Shown here one piece after another: positions 61,330-64,000 of a stretch of DNA of 64,000 nt (within the stretch, counting starts at the first letter, position 1; the number at the start of each line of letters is the position of its first letter). The notes under the pieces are model-generated. The model worked only from the letters and a program-made list of their open reading frames with translations, searched no databases and was not told the origin of the DNA. The position numbers and the translations under genes are program-made. The stretch is from a virus, in the IMG/VR virus record IMGVR_UViG_3300042691_039251, positions 1 to 64,000 of that record. One strand, given 5' to 3'.

Positions 61330-64000
61330 TTGGCCGGATACCGCATATCAAATACATCTGGGATCGCCCTCTCCACTGATAACGAGGGCATCAGCATTCC
61401 AACCACCGCGAACGTCGCAGGTCTCAGGACCGCAGGAGTCCCAACTGGGTCTCTAGTCTACGCTGTCGCAGATTCTCAGCTCTACGCCTTCAATGGAACG
61501 AGCTGGATCAAAGCCGACACGAGCGGCACGAGTGGAACTTCAGGCTCCAGCGGAACCGCTGGAACTTCGGGAACGAGCGGCTCGTCTGGAACGAGCGGAG
61601 CTACCGGAACGAGCGGTACTTCAGGAATCACCGGACCGCAGGGTCCACAGGGACCGATCGGGCCACAAGGAGTCCAAGGTCCACAAGGTCCACAGGGGCC
61701 GATCGGACCACAGGGATCTCAGGGGCCTAACGGCACTTCAGGGACGACAGGTACGAGCGGATCTAGTGGAACTGCCGGAACTTCAGGCAGCAGCGGAACT
61801 GGTGGAACTAGCGGAACTTCGGGCAGCAGCGGTACTTCAGGGACTAGTGGTTCAAGCGGAACTGCTGGAACATCAGGCGGCATCGGTCCTCAGGGGCCGA
61901 CCGGACCACAGGGAAACCAGGGACCTATCGGAACTGGTGGAACGAGCGGAACTTCAGGCGGAATTGGACCACAGGGACCACAAGGTCCTCTCGGACCTCA
62001 GGGCTCGACTGGGCCGCAAGGTTTACAGGGACCGCAAGGTCTTCAAGGTCCGAACGGCACGAGTGGAACTAGCGGTTCTTCGGGAACAAGCGGGACATCG
62101 GGTTCTAGTGGAACTTCGGGAACTAGTGGATCGAGCGGAACTGCAGGGACGAGCGGAGGGCAGGGACCGAGTGGAACTAGTGGAACGAGCGGAAACAGCG
62201 GTTCTTCAGGCACTAGTGGAACTTCAGGAGGGCAGGGCCCAGGTGGAACTAGCGGAACCTCAGGTACGAGCCCAGCTAGCCAGGTAACAGGTAGCGGAAC
62301 TAGCGGTCAAGTTTCTTTTTGGACTGGAACTAATTCTCAAGCCGGCGATAATAATCTGTTCTGGAATAATACTGATAAGAGATTAGGTATCGGAAAAGCT
62401 GGAGCTGACGCTAGGTTAGAAGTTTACGCTGGTACTAAGCCTCAGATAAGGGCAAATGGTGGTACTGCGATGGGAGGCGGCATCGAATGGTATACTGAGT
62501 TGTCAGGCACAGACAGAAGAAACTGGTCTTTTTTGACTGAAGACGTCATATCTGGTGATTTCAATCTTTTACGGTCATCTTCAGCAGGTGCTGCTCCTTC
62601 TATAGTGACTCTAGCTTTTCAAAGGACAGGATCTGCTGAATTCAAAAGTGATCTACAAACTCTCGGTAAATTAGGAGCCTCAGACAACAACGGACTTTTT
62701 CTGAGAGGCAATTCAGACGTCACACATAAACTATATTACACTTCTACTGGAACAGTTGGCATCATTCTAGAAATCAATAATAATTTTAGGATCAACTATT
62801 ACAACGGAGGATCTCCAAGCACACCTTTTACTTTCAGTACCGGCGGTAATTTAACTGCAACCGGCATTACTACTTCCAATCGTTTTATTTCTAGTGCAAC
62901 AGATAACGGTTCTGGCGAATACTACTTTTTTACTGGGAATGCCGCAGTGAGCAATAACTTGACAATATACGCGTATGCGAATAGTGTGTACACAAACGCA
63001 TACAGCAGCTATCATATCAGAGCTAACAACACAGGAGGATCCGGAGGTTACATATTTCTCCACGGTGGCAGCGTGATGCTGGGGACTGCAGATGCGCCAG
63101 TCCTTCACAGCGGAACTCGGGGTGTCGTTATCAAAGGTTCTGCTCGTGGCATTCTGGAGCTCTGGGATGCTACTTCGGGTAAGTCTGTATTTCAAAATGT
63201 CGGCGGCGATACCTATATTGGACAGCTCGATAAAGGCACCGGAGCAGGCAGCACTTTCTTGCTGGTTAACGGAAACGGTTCAACCGCAGATGTAGCTTTA
63301 ACTCTCACATCAACAGCAGCGGCCACCTTTGCGAGCACTCTTAGAACCAACGGTAACGTTGGAGTAAGAGTGACACCATCATCAGCGAGCGATCAGTATC
63401 TGACGACGGGAGATGCAGGCATAGCTTACTCTAATACGTATTTTGGAACAGGTATGGTTCGTATCGGAGGAGGCTCGGATCACGTAGATAATACAGTTCT
63501 TTCTGTGGCGCCAGGTGTCGTAGTTTTTGATAGACCTGGCATCTCGGGCGGTGCATTGAAGATCACCGGCACCGGACAGATACTGATGGGCACTACCGCA
63601 GCTCTACAGTCTAATGAAAAATTAGCCGTAACTTCAAGCACAAACACTCCAATCATTGCTCAATTCACAGGCGGCAGCACCAGCGGGTGGGCAGCCAAGT
63701 TTTGGAACAACGGCACAACAGGTGACAATCTCATAGCTGAATTTTTAACTGAATCCTCTCTTACGGCCAGAGGATCTATTAGATATGACAGAAGCGGTGA
63801 TAGACTCAATATAGCTGGCGCTGGAAGCGGCTTATATTTCACAGGGACAGCTGCAGCCTTCTACACGACTACGGCCAATGACAACGAAGGCACTCTAAAA
63901 TACGAAAACGGTAATACTGGCACAGGCGGAGCAACGAATGCTCAGTTGCTCGGCAAGTCTAAATTCGGCACTGCTCAGTTCATGGTTTGGGAGAACTACG
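61330..64000 (+). CDS. Giant tail-fibre protein 7 (collagen-like; 3' end outside the window)
   Basis: TTG start after leader copy 5; the frame stays open to the window edge (890 codons visible). Anchor domain 1-64 ([31 protein letters not shown]). Collagen-like from about residue 65 to 313, with GPQG and GTSG blocks. Linker [14 protein letters not shown] as in fibre 4, then a variable region with GNVGVRVTP. The S74-type end would lie beyond 64000 and is not seen. Same virion role as its paralogs. Confidence 0.88.
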   Translation, partial: MAGYRISNTSGIALSTDNEGISIPTTANVAGLRTAGVPTGSLVYAVADSQLYAFNGTSWIKADTSGTSGTSGSSGTAGTSGTSGSSGTSGATGTSGTSGITGPQGPQGPIGPQGVQGPQGPQGPIGPQGSQGPNGTSGTTGTSGSSGTAGTSGSSGTGGTSGTSGSSGTSGTSGSSGTAGTSGGIGPQGPTGPQGNQGPIGTGGTSGTSGGIGPQGPQGPLGPQGSTGPQGLQGPQGLQGPNGTSGTSGSSGTSGTSGSSGTSGTSGSSGTAGTSGGQGPSGTSGTSGNSGSSGTSGTSGGQGPGGTSGTSGTSPASQVTGSGTSGQVSFWTGTNSQAGDNNLFWNNTDKRLGIGKAGADARLEVYAGTKPQIRANGGTAMGGGIEWYTELSGTDRRNWSFLTEDVISGDFNLLRSSSAGAAPSIVTLAFQRTGSAEFKSDLQTLGKLGASDNNGLFLRGNSDVTHKLYYTSTGTVGIILEINNNFRINYYNGGSPSTPFTFSTGGNLTATGITTSNRFISSATDNGSGEYYFFTGNAAVSNNLTIYAYANSVYTNAYSSYHIRANNTGGSGGYIFLHGGSVMLGTADAPVLHSGTRGVVIKGSARGILELWDATSGKSVFQNVGGDTYIGQLDKGTGAGSTFLLVNGNGSTADVALTLTSTAAATFASTLRTNGNVGVRVTPSSASDQYLTTGDAGIAYSNTYFGTGMVRIGGGSDHVDNTVLSVAPGVVVFDRPGISGGALKITGTGQILMGTTAALQSNEKLAVTSSTNTPIIAQFTGGSTSGWAAKFWNNGTTGDNLIAEFLTESSLTARGSIRYDRSGDRLNIAGAGSGLYFTGTAAAFYTTTANDNEGTLKYENGNTGTGGATNAQLLGKSKFGTAQFMVWENY
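61522..62270 (+). repeat. Coding repeat: collagen-like tract of fibre 7
   Basis: GTSG, GSSGTAG, GPQG and GIGPQG blocks; GPQ runs around 61635-61730 and 61880-62060. Confidence 0.85.

Noticed and set aside
61493-62287. Shifted plus-strand frame of Arg/Glu/Leu-rich repeats over the fibre 7 stalk (similar at 1-270, 38807-39352, 43148-43465, 48371-48865, 57533-58570)
   Set aside because: It is the +1 or +2 frame of the same repeats; the fibre frame is continuous through it and is supported by five paralogs.
38500-64000. Diversity-generating retroelement acting on the fibre variable regions
   Set aside because: No reverse transcriptase gene and no short template copy was recognised in this window; variable regions differ throughout, not at adenines only. 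It could still lie outside.

Overview
The window looks like part of a large tailed-phage genome (Caudoviricetes, probably a T4-like or jumbo myovirus) infecting a Bacteroidota-type host. The phage call rests on: dense, almost entirely plus-strand gene packing with ATGA/TAATG stop-start overlaps; five phage-type tRNAs; many small orphan genes; 2OG-Fe(II) oxygenases and a SpeD-like gene of types known from marine T4-like phages; and seven giant fibre genes with collagen-like repeats and Peptidase_S74-type C-termini. The host guess rests on start codons preceded by A-rich sequence with no Shine-Dalgarno motif and a 'SYSQ'-type secretion signal, so it is an inference. No terminase, portal, capsid, polymerase or integrase gene lies in this window.

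Layout. 1-2972: the end of fibre 1 and small virion-like genes, closing with a zinc-ribbon protein. 3003-17662: a terminator, small genes, a PPP-type phosphatase, then sugar genes (GT4-FkbM fusion, GT-A-like protein, GT4 plus heptosyltransferase fusion, kdsB, GT2), a small block of other genes (metalloprotease, ParB-like protein, secreted outer-membrane-like protein), then a cupin, heptose adenylyltransferase, heptose kinase, two tRNAs, a HAD phosphatase and a nucleotidyltransferase. 17729-30046: glycosyltransferases interleaved with a cytosine-C5 methyltransferase, a class I methyltransferase, three 2OG-Fe(II) oxygenases, a GT25 enzyme and a TagD-like cytidylyltransferase. 30047-30730: a structured non-coding stretch, one small gene and three tRNAs (Leu-GAG, initiator Met, Val-GAC). 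30771-38452: small genes, three more glycosyltransferases, and one minus-strand speD-like gene. 38500-64000: six more giant fibre genes (the last cut by the window edge), a 114-aa protein and a LamG-domain protein.

How it may fit together. About 33 kb of sugar and oxygenase genes sit between members of one collagen-like fibre family. Two enzyme sets are suggestive: (i) a GT25 enzyme (the family of collagen galactosyltransferases) joined by a 4-nt overlap to a prolyl-4-hydroxylase-like oxygenase; (ii) ADP-heptose kinase and adenylyltransferase plus a TibC-like heptosyltransferase domain with a four-cysteine cluster, a type known to heptosylate serine in surface adhesins. My leading hypothesis is that the phage hydroxylates and glycosylates its own GPQ- and GTS-rich fibres. 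Remodelling of host surface polysaccharide (supported by KdsB) is the main alternative.

Regulation seen in the sequence: a recurring AAAC(T/A)TTT-type box 19-21 bp before TATA; a T4-late-like (T/G)ATAAATAA box; several Rho-independent terminators; and a conserved leader before the TTG-started fibre genes.
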